A stretch of 64,000 nucleotides of DNA from Sphingomonas lacusdianchii (GTDB taxonomy: Bacteria; Pseudomonadota; Alphaproteobacteria; Sphingomonadales; Sphingomonadaceae). Where the stretch lies: assembly GCF_022664395.1 (NCBI RefSeq), contig NZ_JAKRET010000002.1:1-64000 (forward strand), read 5' to 3'. Position 1 is the first letter of the stretch. Each line of letters begins with the position of its first letter. Below, piece by piece: positions 1 through 8,873 of this stretch. Below the pieces are notes generated by a model. The model did not search any database and was not told the DNA's origin. It saw only the letters and a list, made by a program, of their open reading frames with translations. The position numbers and the translations under genes are program-made.

Positions 1-380
1 AGCTCCATGCGGTCGCCGACGCGAACGGGCGCCCGTTGAGCTTCTTCATGACAGCAGGCCAGGTCAGCGACTACACCGGCGCGGCAGCTCTGCTCGATGA
101 TCTGCCAAAAGCACAGTGGCTGCTCGGTGACCGTGGCTATGATGCAGACTGGTTCAGGGACGCCCTGCACGCCAAAGGCATCCAGCCCTGTATCCCGGGC
201 CGAAAATCTCGCAATCAACCAGTCAGATACGACAAGCGCCGCTACCGACGACGCAGCCGCATCGAGATGATGTTCGGCCGTCTGAAAGACTGGCGGCGTG
301 TCGCCACCCGCTACGACCGCTGCCCAATCGCCTTCTTCTCGGCCATCGCTCTCGCCGCCACCGTCATCTTTTGGCTGTGA
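1..380 (+). CDS. IS5-family transposase, C-terminal part
   Basis: The frame is open from base 3, so the gene starts upstream of the window; the first internal ATG is not a real start. The visible product of about 125 residues has the DDE-transposase features of the IS5 family: [11 protein letters not shown] carrying the second catalytic Asp, then a basic stretch ([11 protein letters not shown]) with the catalytic Glu in [16 protein letters not shown]. It ends with TGA at 378-380, about 16 bp before the element's end. It would catalyse cut-and-paste movement of the element. No frameshift is seen in the visible part, so it may be functional if the left half is intact. Confidence 0.9.
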   Translation, partial: LHAVADANGRPLSFFMTAGQVSDYTGAAALLDDLPKAQWLLGDRGYDADWFRDALHAKGIQPCIPGRKSRNQPVRYDKRRYRRRSRIEMMFGRLKDWRRVATRYDRCPIAFFSAIALAATVIFWL

Positions 381-399
381 TCAACGAGTCCTGACCCTA
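1..399 (+). mobile_element. IS5-family insertion sequence, right end only
   Basis: The 3' part of an insertion sequence that begins left of the window. It holds the C-terminal half of the transposase and a right terminal region that ends near the GAGTCCTGACC sequence at about 386-396, next to a CTAG tetranucleotide (397-400). CTAG/YTAR targets are typical of IS5-group elements. Immediately to the right the minus-strand reading of an aldo/keto reductase begins, so the element sits inside that gene. The exact terminal base and the target duplication cannot be fixed because the left end is outside the window. Confidence 0.8.
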
Positions 400-823
400 G
401 ATTGCTGACGCCCCAGCGCAGGATATTGCCTGCCGCGACAAGCCGCTCCATTGCCTCGACCGTCTCCGCCAGCGGCACGTTGCCGCGCCAGTGCAGCAGG
501 TAGAGGTCGAGCCGATCGGTGCCGAGCCGTTCGAAGCTCGCCTCGCACGCGCGCGGCAGCCGGTCGCGTGAAGCGTTCTGCGGATAGGCCTTGCTGACAA
601 GAAACACGTCGTCGCGCGTACCCGCGATGGCTTCGCCGACGAGGCGTTCGGACTCGCCGTCGGCATACATCTCGGCGGTGTCGATCAGCGTCAGGCCGAG
701 TGATAGCCCCTCGCGCAACGAAGCGATCTCCTGCGACAGCCGGCCAGCGTCCTCCGCCATCATCCAGGTGCCTTGGCCGAGCGCGGGGACGGTCGTGCCG
801 TCGGGAAAGCGAATAGTCTTCAT
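400..823 (-). pseudogene. aldo/keto reductase, interrupted by the IS
   Basis: The product starts [20 protein letters not shown] at 823 and shows the aldo/keto reductase barrel start: G-x-GTW, then the catalytic Asp/Tyr region [13 protein letters not shown], then [16 protein letters not shown] and ILRWGVSNL. The family is about 270-330 residues, but here only about 140 remain before the reading frame enters IS5-family sequence at the CTAG site (397-400). The tail beyond that point is read-through into the insertion. The rest of the gene should lie left of the window, beyond the IS. An NADPH-dependent oxidoreductase is the ancestral function; this copy is inactivated. Confidence 0.85.
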
Positions 824-1139
824 GCGGCAAGGAACGCCTGACGTCGTCGATCGGATCACCTCGCGGGGCCGGCCGGATCGTTTGATCGGGCGTTTCCGCC
901 CGTGTCAGCTGACTCCCAGCCCGCACGCCGCTGATTGTGCGTCCTGGGGCCGATCAAAGCGGCAAGATAGGTGTGCAAACACTGTTTGCGGACTGTGCCA
1001 ATTCTCTGTAGCAACGGGCTGTGCAGACGGTTTCTGCATGTCAGTAATATCACGCACTTAATAGTGCCTTGTCTGGGGCGTGGAATCCTGCCGCCCTAGC
1101 CATCTGCATGAAATCCAAGCCAATCGGCTGCTAAGTGTT
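824..1139. other. intergenic stretch with no gene seen
   Basis: The region upstream of the truncated aldo/keto reductase. Short open frames exist on both strands, but none shows a ribosome binding site plus recognisable sequence. It presumably holds the promoter of the reductase; no clear promoter elements stand out. Confidence 0.5.
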
Positions 1140-1439
1140 TCAAGGTGCTGGGTGACTATCAGGGTCAGCCGTTGGCACATGCACAATTGCGCATCGGATT
1201 GTGACAATGCTCTGGCCGGGAAGGCCGCGGTTTTGGACTGTCTTCAACACGTTTACCGGCGTGCGCATATTTTCTGGTGGCGTTGGATTCATCGTTTGTT
1301 GGATCTGCCACCGCACCCCTGTTCGCGCAATCCACATCATGCCTACGAAGAAGGCCTGGTTGTCACCGGCGGGACGACAGCCACGTCCGCGCTCGGCGGG
1401 TAACGGCGGCCCGATGAGCGACCATTCCTCATCGGACAA
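1140..1439 (-). pseudogene. relic of an IS5-family transposase N-terminus
   Basis: The first 45 or so residues (MSDEEWSLIGPPLPAERGRG, then NQAFFVGMMWIARTGVRWQ) match the well-known N-terminus of IS5-group transposases of the W-x-LIGPLLP / GMMWIARTG type. After that the frame degenerates: the expected W-R-D-LP and catalytic blocks are missing, although a short stretch (CAIVHV) resembles the TIVRVH block. It is therefore an old decayed element, unrelated in age to the intact-looking IS at 1-399. Confidence 0.75.
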
Positions 1440-1536
1440 ACCGATCCGCTCGCACTAGCCTGCCTCCGAATGCCAGCCTTGCATCACTAGCCAAGTGCGC
1501 CGTGAAGCTCTGTCCAGGATGCCCCACGAGACGTGA

Positions 1537-1587
1537 CAAACGAAATTGTTGACGTTCGTCCGAAAATTGATACGCCTTCAAACGAAA
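1537..1587 (+). promoter_or_regulatory. repeated CAAACGAAA motif upstream of glpK, putative GlpR operator
   Basis: CAAACGAAA occurs at 1537-1545 and again at 1579-1587, 42 bp apart (four helical turns), with GTTCGTCCGAA between them. Related CTTTCG/CGAAAG half-sites with TTCGTTT lie in front of glpD. Because a DeoR/GlpR regulator is encoded at the end of the glpD operon, the simplest reading is that both promoters are GlpR-repressed and released by glycerol 3-phosphate. The repeats are seen directly; binding by GlpR is inference. Confidence 0.5.
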
Positions 1588-1602
1588 ATAGGGGAGGCGG
1601 CG

Positions 1603-3087
1603 GTGGCATCGCACATTCTGGTGATCGATCAGGGTACGACCTCTACGCGTAGTATCGTCTTCGATGGTGCGGCCCGGCGGGTGGCGATCGCGCAGGCCGA
1701 GTTCCCGCAACATTATCCCGCGCTGGGATGGGTCGAGCATGACCCGGAAGATATCTGGCGCGATGCGGTGGCGACCGCGCAGCAGGCGATCGAGCACAGC
1801 GGCGTCGACGCGTCGGCGATCGCGGCGATCGGCATCACCAACCAGCGCGAGACCGTTGTCGTGTGGGACCGCGCGACCGGCGAGCCGATCCATCGCGCGA
1901 TCGTATGGCAGGACCGGCGCGGTACTTCATTGTGCCAACAGTTGAAAGCGGACGGTGCGGACGATCTGGTGCGCCAGCGGACCGGCCTGCTGATCGATCC
2001 CTATTTCTCCGCGACCAAGCTCGCGTGGTTGCTCGATCACGTCGAAGGCGCACGCGCGCGGGCCGAGCGTGGCGAACTGGCGTTCGGGACGATCGATAGC
2101 TTCCTGTTGTGGCGGCTGACCGGCGGTAGCGTCCATGCGACGGATGTGACGAATGCGAGCCGGACGATGATGTTCAACATCCATCGGGGCGAATGGGACG
2201 CGGAATTGTGTCGCCTGCTGCGCGTGCCGATGGCAATGCTGCCCGAAGTGCAGGATAACGCACACGTCTTCGGTACGACCGACCTGTTCGGGGCGGCGAT
2301 CCCGATCGCCGGCATGGCGGGCGACCAGCAGGCGGCGCTGTTCGGTCAGGCCTGTTTCCGGCGCGGCATGGCGAAGTCGACCTATGGCACGGGCTGCTTC
2401 ATGCTGCTCAATACGGGCGAAGAGGCGGTGGCATCGCAGCACCGGTTGCTGACGACGCCCGCCTATCGACTGGATGGCAAGACGACCTATGCCCTTGAGG
2501 GATCGATCTTCGTCGCGGGCGCGGCGATCAAGTGGCTGCGCGACGGCCTGGGCGTCATCACCCATGCCCGCGAGACCAACGACATGGCGACGCGCGTGCC
2601 CGACAGCCATGGCGTCTATATGGTGCCCGCCTTTGTCGGGCTGGGCGCGCCCTATTGGGAGCCGGATGCACGCGGAGCGATCTATGGCCTGACGCTGGAC
2701 GCGACGGCGGCGCATCTGGCGCGGGCGGCGCTGGAATCGGTCGCGTATCAGACGATGGACCTGGCCGAAGCGATGCAGGCCGATGCCGGCACGGGGCCCG
2801 CGATCCTGCGGATCGATGGCGGGATGGCGGCCAACGACTGGTTGTGCCGCTTCCTCGCCAGCATGATCGAGACGCCCGTCGAACGCCCGGTCGACCTGGA
2901 GACGACGGCGCGCGGCGCGGCGTTCCATGCCGGGTTGGCGACCGGGATGTGGTCGGGGCTCGATGCGCTGGAGCGGCTATGGTCGCGCGAGGCCTGTTTC
3001 GAACCGGCCATGGATGCGCCGACCCGCGCGCCGCTGGTCGCGGGCTGGCGGCATGCCGTGCAGCGGACGCTTCGGACGGTTCGATGA
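1603..3087 (+). CDS. glpK: glycerol kinase
   Basis: Phosphorylates glycerol with ATP to sn-glycerol 3-phosphate, the entry step of glycerol catabolism, in the cytoplasm. The 494-residue length is normal for the FGGY family. Seen are the N-terminal phosphate-binding signature [13 protein letters not shown], the [13 protein letters not shown] block, and the C-terminal ATPase motif around residues 405-412 (DGGMAANDW). I chose the GTG at 1603, preceded by AGGGGAGG at the right spacing, over the ATG at 1546, because the sequence before [10 protein letters not shown] is not conserved in kind. The stop overlaps the tpiA start (ATGA), so the two are translationally coupled. No glpF (facilitator) gene is seen nearby. 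Confidence 0.97.
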   Translation: MASHILVIDQGTTSTRSIVFDGAARRVAIAQAEFPQHYPALGWVEHDPEDIWRDAVATAQQAIEHSGVDASAIAAIGITNQRETVVVWDRATGEPIHRAIVWQDRRGTSLCQQLKADGADDLVRQRTGLLIDPYFSATKLAWLLDHVEGARARAERGELAFGTIDSFLLWRLTGGSVHATDVTNASRTMMFNIHRGEWDAELCRLLRVPMAMLPEVQDNAHVFGTTDLFGAAIPIAGMAGDQQAALFGQACFRRGMAKSTYGTGCFMLLNTGEEAVASQHRLLTTPAYRLDGKTTYALEGSIFVAGAAIKWLRDGLGVITHARETNDMATRVPDSHGVYMVPAFVGLGAPYWEPDARGAIYGLTLDATAAHLARAALESVAYQTMDLAEAMQADAGTGPAILRIDGGMAANDWLCRFLASMIETPVERPVDLETTARGAAFHAGLATGMWSGLDALERLWSREACFEPAMDAPTRAPLVAGWRHAVQRTLRTVR

Positions 3088-3815
3088 AGCGGCGCATCCT
3101 GATCGGCAACTGGAAGATGCATGGCGATGGCGGCTCGCTGTCGGCGATGGCGACGATCGCCGAACAGGCCGCTGCGGCGTCAGGGGTGGCGGTGGCGCTA
3201 TGTATCCCGGCGACGCTGATCCACCGGGCGGCGTCGGCGTTCCCGATGCTATCGATCGGCGGGCAGGATTGTCACCCCGCCGCGGCCGGGGCGCATACCG
3301 GCGAAGTTTCGGCGACGATGCTGCGGGAAGCCGGTGCGCGCCTCGTCCTGGCCGGCCATAGCGAGCGACGCGCGGCGGGCGAGGACGATGCACTGGTCGC
3401 CGCGAAGATCCGCGCGGCGCAGGCGGCAGGTCTTTGTGCGGTGCTGTGTGTCGGTGAATCGATCGAGATGCGGCAGCAGGGACAGGCGCACGCGATGGTC
3501 GAGGCGCAGCTTCGCCAGTCGCTTGCCGGCGTCGATTTGGCCAATCTGGTCATCGCGTACGAACCGGTCTGGGCGATTGGCAGCGGGACGATGCCGACGG
3601 CCGCCGAAGTGGCCGAGATAACGCGACGGATCGCGGCGCAGGTCGGGGACGTGCCGATCCTCTATGGCGGATCCGCGACGCCGGGCACGTGCGAACCGTT
3701 GTTGGCCGATGGCGGCATCGACGGTTTCCTCGTCGGCGGGGCCAGCCTGTCGCCGGTGTCGTTCGGGGCGATGATTGCCTTGCTCGAACAGGCGGGGCGG
3801 CCGGTGTCCGATTAG
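3084..3815 (+). CDS. tpiA: triosephosphate isomerase
   Basis: Interconverts dihydroxyacetone phosphate and glyceraldehyde 3-phosphate. The 243-residue protein has the full TIM signature: GNWKM with the catalytic Lys11, AGHSERR with the electrophilic His92, [11 protein letters not shown] with the catalytic base Glu160, and the phosphate-binding YGGS and GGASL loops. It overlaps glpK by 4 nt (ATGA). Its place between glpK and fbp suggests a copy dedicated to growth on glycerol; whether a second housekeeping tpiA exists cannot be judged from this window. Confidence 0.97.
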   Translation: MKRRILIGNWKMHGDGGSLSAMATIAEQAAAASGVAVALCIPATLIHRAASAFPMLSIGGQDCHPAAAGAHTGEVSATMLREAGARLVLAGHSERRAAGEDDALVAAKIRAAQAAGLCAVLCVGESIEMRQQGQAHAMVEAQLRQSLAGVDLANLVIAYEPVWAIGSGTMPTAAEVAEITRRIAAQVGDVPILYGGSATPGTCEPLLADGGIDGFLVGGASLSPVSFGAMIALLEQAGRPVSD

Positions 3816-3885
3816 TATCCGATACGCATGCAACATAATCGCCGCCGGGAATGGAATTCGGCGGTCCGGTCGGTGAAGGAACCCG

Positions 3886-4920
3886 ATGATGACGTTTGAC
3901 AATCCACCGGCGCAAGGCGCGATCACCCTGTCGCGGTTCCTGATCGAGCAGCAGCGCCGCGACGCCGAAAGCTGCCCGGCCGAACTGCGCCTGCTGATCG
4001 AAACCGTCGCGCGGGCGTGCAAGACGATCGGCCATGCGATCTCGAAGGGGGCGCTGGGCGACGTGCTCGGCGCGCTGGGCAGCGAGAATGTGCAGGGCGA
4101 GGTCCAGAAGAAGCTGGACGTGATCGCCAACGAACTGCTGCTCGATGCCAATGAATGGGGCGGCCATCTGGCGGGCATGGCGTCCGAGGAGATGGAGACG
4201 ATCCATCGCATCCCCAATCGCTATCCCAAGGGCGAATATCTGCTGCTGTTCGATCCGATCGACGGGTCGAGCAATGTCGATGTGGACCTGTCGGTCGGCA
4301 CGATCTTTTCGGTGCTGCGCGCGCCGGAGGACTGCGCCGGGCGCGACGTGACCGAAGCCGACTTCCTGCAACCCGGCCGCGATCAGGTGGCGGCGGGCTA
4401 TGCGATCTACGGACCGCAGACGCTGCTGGTGCTGACGGTCGGCGACGGGGTGTATGAGTTCACGCTCGACCGCGAGGTCGGGTCGTGGCGGCTGACCGAC
4501 GGGCCGATGCGCATTCCCGCCGGCACGCGCGAATTCGCGATCAACACCTCGCGGCGGCGGCAATGGTCGCCGGGGGTAAGCCGCTATATCGAAGAACGGA
4601 TTCAAGGGTCCGAAGGGCCGCTCGGCATCGATTACAATATGCGCTGGACCGCATCGATGGTGGCGGACATTCACCGCATCCTGAAGCGCGGCGGGGTGTT
4701 CCTGTACCCGGCGGATCACCGCAGCGCCGGCAAGGCACGGCTGCGGCTGCTCTATGAAGCCAATCCCATGGCGATGCTGATCGAACAGGCCGGTGGGCTG
4801 GCCAGCAATGGCTATCAGCCGATCATGACCATCGCGCCGGTCGGCCTGCACCAGCGGGTAGGCGTCCTGATCGGCGATGCCGAGGAAGTACGGACATTGA
4901 CCGAGACGTACGACGGATAA
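3886..4920 (+). CDS. fbp: class I fructose-1,6-bisphosphatase
   Basis: Hydrolyses fructose 1,6-bisphosphate to fructose 6-phosphate, the committed gluconeogenic step. The 344-residue length fits class I FBPase. The metal- and substrate-binding motif [10 protein letters not shown] (from about residue 123) is the family hallmark, and [16 protein letters not shown] and [22 protein letters not shown] form the sugar-phosphate and C-terminal active-site segments. The ATG at 3886 follows GGTGAAGGAACCCG; the ATG at 3889 is an alternative. It lies 70 nt downstream of tpiA and is probably cotranscribed with glpK-tpiA, so cells using glycerol can make hexose phosphates. A short CCGCC/GGCGG inverted repeat occupies the gap before it. 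Confidence 0.97.
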   Translation: MMTFDNPPAQGAITLSRFLIEQQRRDAESCPAELRLLIETVARACKTIGHAISKGALGDVLGALGSENVQGEVQKKLDVIANELLLDANEWGGHLAGMASEEMETIHRIPNRYPKGEYLLLFDPIDGSSNVDVDLSVGTIFSVLRAPEDCAGRDVTEADFLQPGRDQVAAGYAIYGPQTLLVLTVGDGVYEFTLDREVGSWRLTDGPMRIPAGTREFAINTSRRRQWSPGVSRYIEERIQGSEGPLGIDYNMRWTASMVADIHRILKRGGVFLYPADHRSAGKARLRLLYEANPMAMLIEQAGGLASNGYQPIMTIAPVGLHQRVGVLIGDAEEVRTLTETYDG

Positions 4921-5286
4921 GCGCGGGATCGCGGTCCTCGACGGTCGGCGGATCATCGGGGGCTGAGACGGGCGAGCGACGTTCGGACGACGGCGCATTC
5001 CGAACATAGCGTAAGCAACGGACGTCCCGCCCCCGCCCTGCGAGGCAGCGGTGCCGTGGCGTCGAGACCGGCGGCGGCCAGCGTGTCGGACCGAATGCCC
5101 ACGGTTGCGCGATCGCCGTGCGGCTGCTGCCGCTCCACGCTCCAAGCGGCCAATCCGGCACATCTGCTGGTTCGGACACGGGCGGCCTTACTTAGAGCGG
5201 GCGCGCTTTCGAACTATCGCCACAAATCGATGCGAAAGTTCGTTTTTTCGATTGATTGCTTTCGTTCGCGCGTAGATATGTTCGTT
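4921..5286. other. intergenic region between fbp and glpD
   Basis: About 365 bp without a convincing gene. The left two thirds are GC-rich and featureless. An open frame continues upstream from glpD through here, but it lacks ribosome binding sites and conserved sequence. The right end carries the glpD promoter with repeated CTTTCG/CGAAAG elements. No clear intrinsic terminator for fbp is visible. Confidence 0.5.
5206..5268 (+). promoter_or_regulatory. CTTTCG/CGAAAG repeats in the glpD promoter, putative GlpR operators
   Basis: Three related half-sites are seen: CTTTCGAAC (5206-5214), CGAAAGTTCG (5233-5242, running into TTTTTTCG) and CTTTCGTTCG (5259-5268). The outer two are 53 bp apart (about five turns). 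The last lies only 18 bp before the glpD start, where a bound repressor would block initiation. The TTCGTTT core is shared with the glpK promoter. Assignment to the GlpR encoded at 6801-7583 is inference. Confidence 0.5.
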
Positions 5287-6804
5287 ATGCGAGTCGAAGC
5301 GAAACCTTCCGAGTTCGATCTGCTGGTCGTCGGCGGCGGCATCAACGGTGCCGGCATCGCGCGCGATGCCGCCGGCCGGGGGCTGTCGGTGATGCTGGTC
5401 GAGCAGGACGATCTGGCCAGCCACACCTCGTCGGCATCGACCAAGCTGATCCATGGCGGCCTGCGCTATCTGGAATATGGCGAGTTCCGTCTGGTGCGCG
5501 AGGCGCTGATCGAGCGCGAGCGGCTCTGGGCGATGGCGCCGCACATCATCTGGCCGCTGCGCTTCGTCCTCCCGCAGACCCAGTCGCCGCGACCGGCGTG
5601 GATGGTGCGGTTGGGACTGTTCCTCTACGACCATCTGGGCGGGCGCAAGAAACTGCCGGCGACCGAGACGGTGCGGCTGAACGCGTCGGCGTTTGGCAAC
5701 GGGCTGAAGGATCGCGCCGGTCGCGGCTTCGTCTATTCGGATTGCTGGGTCGAGGACAGCCGGCTGGTCGTGCTGAACGCCCGCGATGCCGCCGATCGCG
5801 GAGCGCAGGTGCTGACCCGGACCCGGCTGGTGCGCGCGACGCGCGACGGCGACGTCTGGACCGCGACGATCGCGGACGGTGCGGGTGAGCGGACGGTGCG
5901 GGCGCGCATCCTCGTCAACGCTGCCGGCCCATGGGTCGCCGACGTGCTGGAGCGCAGCGGCGACCACCGCGCTGAACGGCCGGTGCGGCTCATCAAGGGC
6001 AGCCACCTGATCGTGCCGAAACTATATGACGGCGATCATGCACTGATGCTGCAGAACCCGGACCGCCGGATCGTCTTCGCCATTCCCTATGAGCGCGATT
6101 TCACGCTGGTCGGCACCACCGACGAACCGTGGGAAGGCGCACCCGGCAAGGCGGCGATCGGTGCGGAGGAGACGCGCTATCTGCTCGACACCATCGCGCG
6201 CTATTTTACCCGCAGCGTGGGGGCCGACGATATCGTGTGGAGCTATGCCGGCATCCGCCCGCTCTACGACGACAATGCCGGCAGCGCGTCGGCGGTGACG
6301 CGCGACTATGTGCTCGACCTCGATGCCGATGACGGCAAGGCGCCGAAGCTCAGCATCTTCGGCGGCAAGATCACGACCTATCGCAAGCTGGCCGAACATG
6401 CGCTCGAAAAGCTCGCGCCCTTCTGTCCGGGGGCACGCGGGGCGTGGACGGCGGGCGCGACGTTGCCGGGTGGCGATTTCGCCGATTTCGACGCCTATCT
6501 GGCGAAGCTGGTCGCCGAACGACCGGGTCTGCCGCGCGACCTGCTGCACCGGCTGGTCCGTGCCTATGGCAGCTGCACGCGCGATCTGTTGGGCTCGGCC
6601 ATGACGATGGCGGCGCTGGGCGAGGATCTGGGCGGCGGGCTGACGGTGCGCGAGGTCGAGTATCTGCGGACGCGCGAATGGGCGGTCGATGCCGAGGATA
6701 TCCTGTTCCGCCGCAGCAAGCTGGGGCTGCATGTCCCAACCGGCACCGCCGAGCGGCTGGCGGCGTATCTGGCCAATGCGGCTCCGGCGCTGAGCGCGGC
6801 ATGA
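5287..6804 (+). CDS. glpD: aerobic glycerol-3-phosphate dehydrogenase
   Basis: FAD enzyme of the inner-membrane surface that oxidises glycerol 3-phosphate to dihydroxyacetone phosphate and passes electrons to quinone. About 505 residues, as usual. The Rossmann/FAD motif GGGINGAGIARDAAGRG is at about residues 16-32, followed by the GlpD signature SSASTKLIHGGLRYLEYGEF. GTTDEPWEG and IWSYAGIRPLYDD-type blocks follow, and FGGKITTYRKLAEHAL is in the C-terminal part. The start is uncertain: ATG at 5287 or 5278, neither with a strong ribosome binding site; the much longer open frame from 5056 is not supported. The stop overlaps the glpR start (ATGA). Confidence 0.96.
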   Translation: MRVEAKPSEFDLLVVGGGINGAGIARDAAGRGLSVMLVEQDDLASHTSSASTKLIHGGLRYLEYGEFRLVREALIERERLWAMAPHIIWPLRFVLPQTQSPRPAWMVRLGLFLYDHLGGRKKLPATETVRLNASAFGNGLKDRAGRGFVYSDCWVEDSRLVVLNARDAADRGAQVLTRTRLVRATRDGDVWTATIADGAGERTVRARILVNAAGPWVADVLERSGDHRAERPVRLIKGSHLIVPKLYDGDHALMLQNPDRRIVFAIPYERDFTLVGTTDEPWEGAPGKAAIGAEETRYLLDTIARYFTRSVGADDIVWSYAGIRPLYDDNAGSASAVTRDYVLDLDADDGKAPKLSIFGGKITTYRKLAEHALEKLAPFCPGARGAWTAGATLPGGDFADFDAYLAKLVAERPGLPRDLLHRLVRAYGSCTRDLLGSAMTMAALGEDLGGGLTVREVEYLRTREWAVDAEDILFRRSKLGLHVPTGTAERLAAYLANAAPALSAA

Positions 6805-7583
6805 TCGCGACCGACCTGCCCGATGCGGTGGCGCAGCGCCATGCCGCGATTCTCGCCGTTGCGCGGCGGACGGGCAGCGTCGCGGTCGACGCGCTGGCCG
6901 CCGAACTGGGCGTCACGCCGCAGACGATCCGCCGCGACCTGAACCTGCTGGCCGAACGATCGATGCTGTCGCGCGTCCATGGCGGCGCGGTGGTCACCTC
7001 GGGCGTCGACAATCTGGACCGCGAGGCGCGCGGGCATATCGCGGCCGAGGCGAAGGCGGCGATCGGCCGGGCCGCGGCGGCGCTGGTGCCGAACGGGGCC
7101 AGCCTGTTCATCAATATCGGCACCACCACCGAAGCGATCGCCCGTGCGCTGGTCGATCATCGCCATCTGCTGGTCGTCACCAACAATCTGAACGTCGTGT
7201 CTATTCTGGCGTCGCGACCGACGATCGAGGTCGTGGTGGCGGGCGGACGGGTGCGGCCCAGCGACGGCGCGGTCGTCGGCGCGCTGGCCATGGATTTCAT
7301 CGGGGGGTTCAAGGTCGATTATGCGCTGATCGGCGCATCGGCGATCGACCGCGACGGCAGCCTGCTCGATTTCGACATCGATGAGGTGCGGGTGTCGCAG
7401 CGGATCATCGATCACGCGCGCACCACGATCCTCGCGGTCGATCGCAGCAAGTTCGGCCGGCCTGCGCCGGTCCGTATCGCCGGGCTGGACCGGATCGACC
7501 ATCTGGTGACCGACGCGCTCGACGATCCGCAGATCGCGGCAGCGTGCGAGGCGGCGCAGGTGAAGGTGACGCAAACCGCCTGA
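6801..7583 (+). CDS. glpR: DeoR/GlpR-family transcriptional regulator of glycerol metabolism
   Basis: 260 residues with a DeoR-type N-terminal winged helix (LAAELGVTPQTIRRDLNLL followed by LSRVHGGAV) and a C-terminal sugar-phosphate sensor domain (NIGTTTEAIARAL, LVVTNNLNVVSIL, VVVAGGRVRPSDGAVVG, and AVDRSKFGRPA near the end). In this family the ligand of GlpR is glycerol 3-phosphate, which releases DNA. Coupling to glpD by ATGA supports control of the glycerol genes. Its likely targets are the CAAACGAAA and CTTTCG repeats before glpK and glpD. It may also influence the transporter and GH31 genes 37 nt downstream. Confidence 0.9.
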   Translation: MIATDLPDAVAQRHAAILAVARRTGSVAVDALAAELGVTPQTIRRDLNLLAERSMLSRVHGGAVVTSGVDNLDREARGHIAAEAKAAIGRAAAALVPNGASLFINIGTTTEAIARALVDHRHLLVVTNNLNVVSILASRPTIEVVVAGGRVRPSDGAVVGALAMDFIGGFKVDYALIGASAIDRDGSLLDFDIDEVRVSQRIIDHARTTILAVDRSKFGRPAPVRIAGLDRIDHLVTDALDDPQIAAACEAAQVKVTQTA

Positions 7584-7619
7584 CCGGAAGCACCGGCGGG
7601 CCAGGAGAGGGAGGGGAGC

Positions 7620-8873
7620 ATGCGGCGGATTTCCAATCTGCGCTGGTGGATCGTCGGGCTCATCTGCCTCGGCACCATCGCCAATTATCTGGCGCGCAAT
7701 TCGCTGGGCGTGCTCGCGCCCGAGCTGAAATCGACGCTGTCGATGTCGACGCAGCAATACAGCTATGTCGTCGGCGCGTTCCAGCTCGCCTATACCATCG
7801 GCCAGCCGATCGCGGGGGCGATCGTCGACCGCATCGGGCTGCGCGCGGGTTTCGCGATGTTCGGCATCGCGTGGTCGCTGGCCAATATGCTCCATGCGCT
7901 GGCGGCCGGATGGCTCGGCCTCGCGCTGTTCCGCGGGCTGCTGGGATTGGCGGAATCGGCGGCGGTGCCGTCGGGGATCAAGGCGATCGCCGAGTGGTTC
8001 CCGGCCCGCCAGCGCTCGGTCGCGGTCGGATGGTTCAATGCCGGCACCTCGCTTGGCGCACTGATCGCGCCGCCGGTGGTGGTGGCGGTGTCGCTCTGGG
8101 CCGACTGGCGGATGGCGTTCGTCGTCACCGGCGCGGTCGGGCTGTTGTGGGCGGCGGCATGGTATGCCTTTTACCGCAGCCCGGCGATGCACCCCGCCAT
8201 CACCCCCGACGAAGCGGCGCTGATCGCCGCCGATCGTCCGGCCGCCGTCGCGCCGTCGAGCGCGCGGCAGATCGTGAAGAGCGGGCGCTTCTGGGCGCTG
8301 GCCGTGCCGCGCTTCCTCGCCGAACCGGCGTGGCAGACGTTCAGCTTCTGGATCCCGCTCTATCTCGCGACCGAACGCGGCATGGACCTGAAACAGATCG
8401 CGCTGTTCGCATGGCTGCCCTTCCTTGCTGCCGATCTGGGCGGGGTGTTCGGCGGCTATCTTTCGCCGCTCTTGATGAACCGGTTCAACCTGTCGCTGAT
8501 CCCGTCGCGGGTGACCGGCGTCGCGATCGGTGCGGCGCTGATGATCGCGCCCGGCTTTATCGGTCTGGCCGGCAGCCCGTATCTCGCCATCGCGCTGTTC
8601 AGCGTCGGCGGCTTTGCGCACCAGATGATCTCGGTGCTGATCAATACGCTGTCGGCCGATGTCTTCACGCCGCAGGAGATCGGCACCGCCAACGGCTTTA
8701 TCGGGCAGGCGGGGTGGACCGGCGGGCTGCTCTTCTCGCTGCTGATCGGGCAGCTCGCCGACGTCACCGGCTATGCGCCGCTGTTCGCCGCGCTGTCGCT
8801 GTTCGACGTGATCGGCGCGGTCGTGCTGATCGCCTGCCTGCCCATTCTCTCCCGGCCCAAGGAATTCCGATGA
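7620..8873 (+). CDS. MFS transporter, ACS (anion:cation symporter) type
   Basis: 417 residues with about 12 hydrophobic segments. The N-terminal half has YLARNSLGVLAPEL and GAFQLAYTIGQPIAGAIVDRIGLR, the pattern of hexuronate/sugar-acid transporters of the ACS family (ExuT-like), and FPARQRSVAVGWFNAGTSLG is the family's loop 4-5 motif. The ribosome binding site is strong (GGGAGGGGAGC-ATG). The stop overlaps the start of the GH31 gene by ATGA, so it very likely imports the substrate of that cytoplasmic glycosidase across the inner membrane. The substrate is not deducible from sequence: a sugar acid, a glycoside or an oligosaccharide are all possible. Confidence 0.85.
   Translation: MRRISNLRWWIVGLICLGTIANYLARNSLGVLAPELKSTLSMSTQQYSYVVGAFQLAYTIGQPIAGAIVDRIGLRAGFAMFGIAWSLANMLHALAAGWLGLALFRGLLGLAESAAVPSGIKAIAEWFPARQRSVAVGWFNAGTSLGALIAPPVVVAVSLWADWRMAFVVTGAVGLLWAAAWYAFYRSPAMHPAITPDEAALIAADRPAAVAPSSARQIVKSGRFWALAVPRFLAEPAWQTFSFWIPLYLATERGMDLKQIALFAWLPFLAADLGGVFGGYLSPLLMNRFNLSLIPSRVTGVAIGAALMIAPGFIGLAGSPYLAIALFSVGGFAHQMISVLINTLSADVFTPQEIGTANGFIGQAGWTGGLLFSLLIGQLADVTGYAPLFAALSLFDVIGAVVLIACLPILSRPKEFR

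Noticed and set aside
3249..5163. Minus-strand frames of 322 and 537 codons opposite tpiA and fbp
   Set aside because: They run antisense through two unmistakable enzymes and show no conserved motif.
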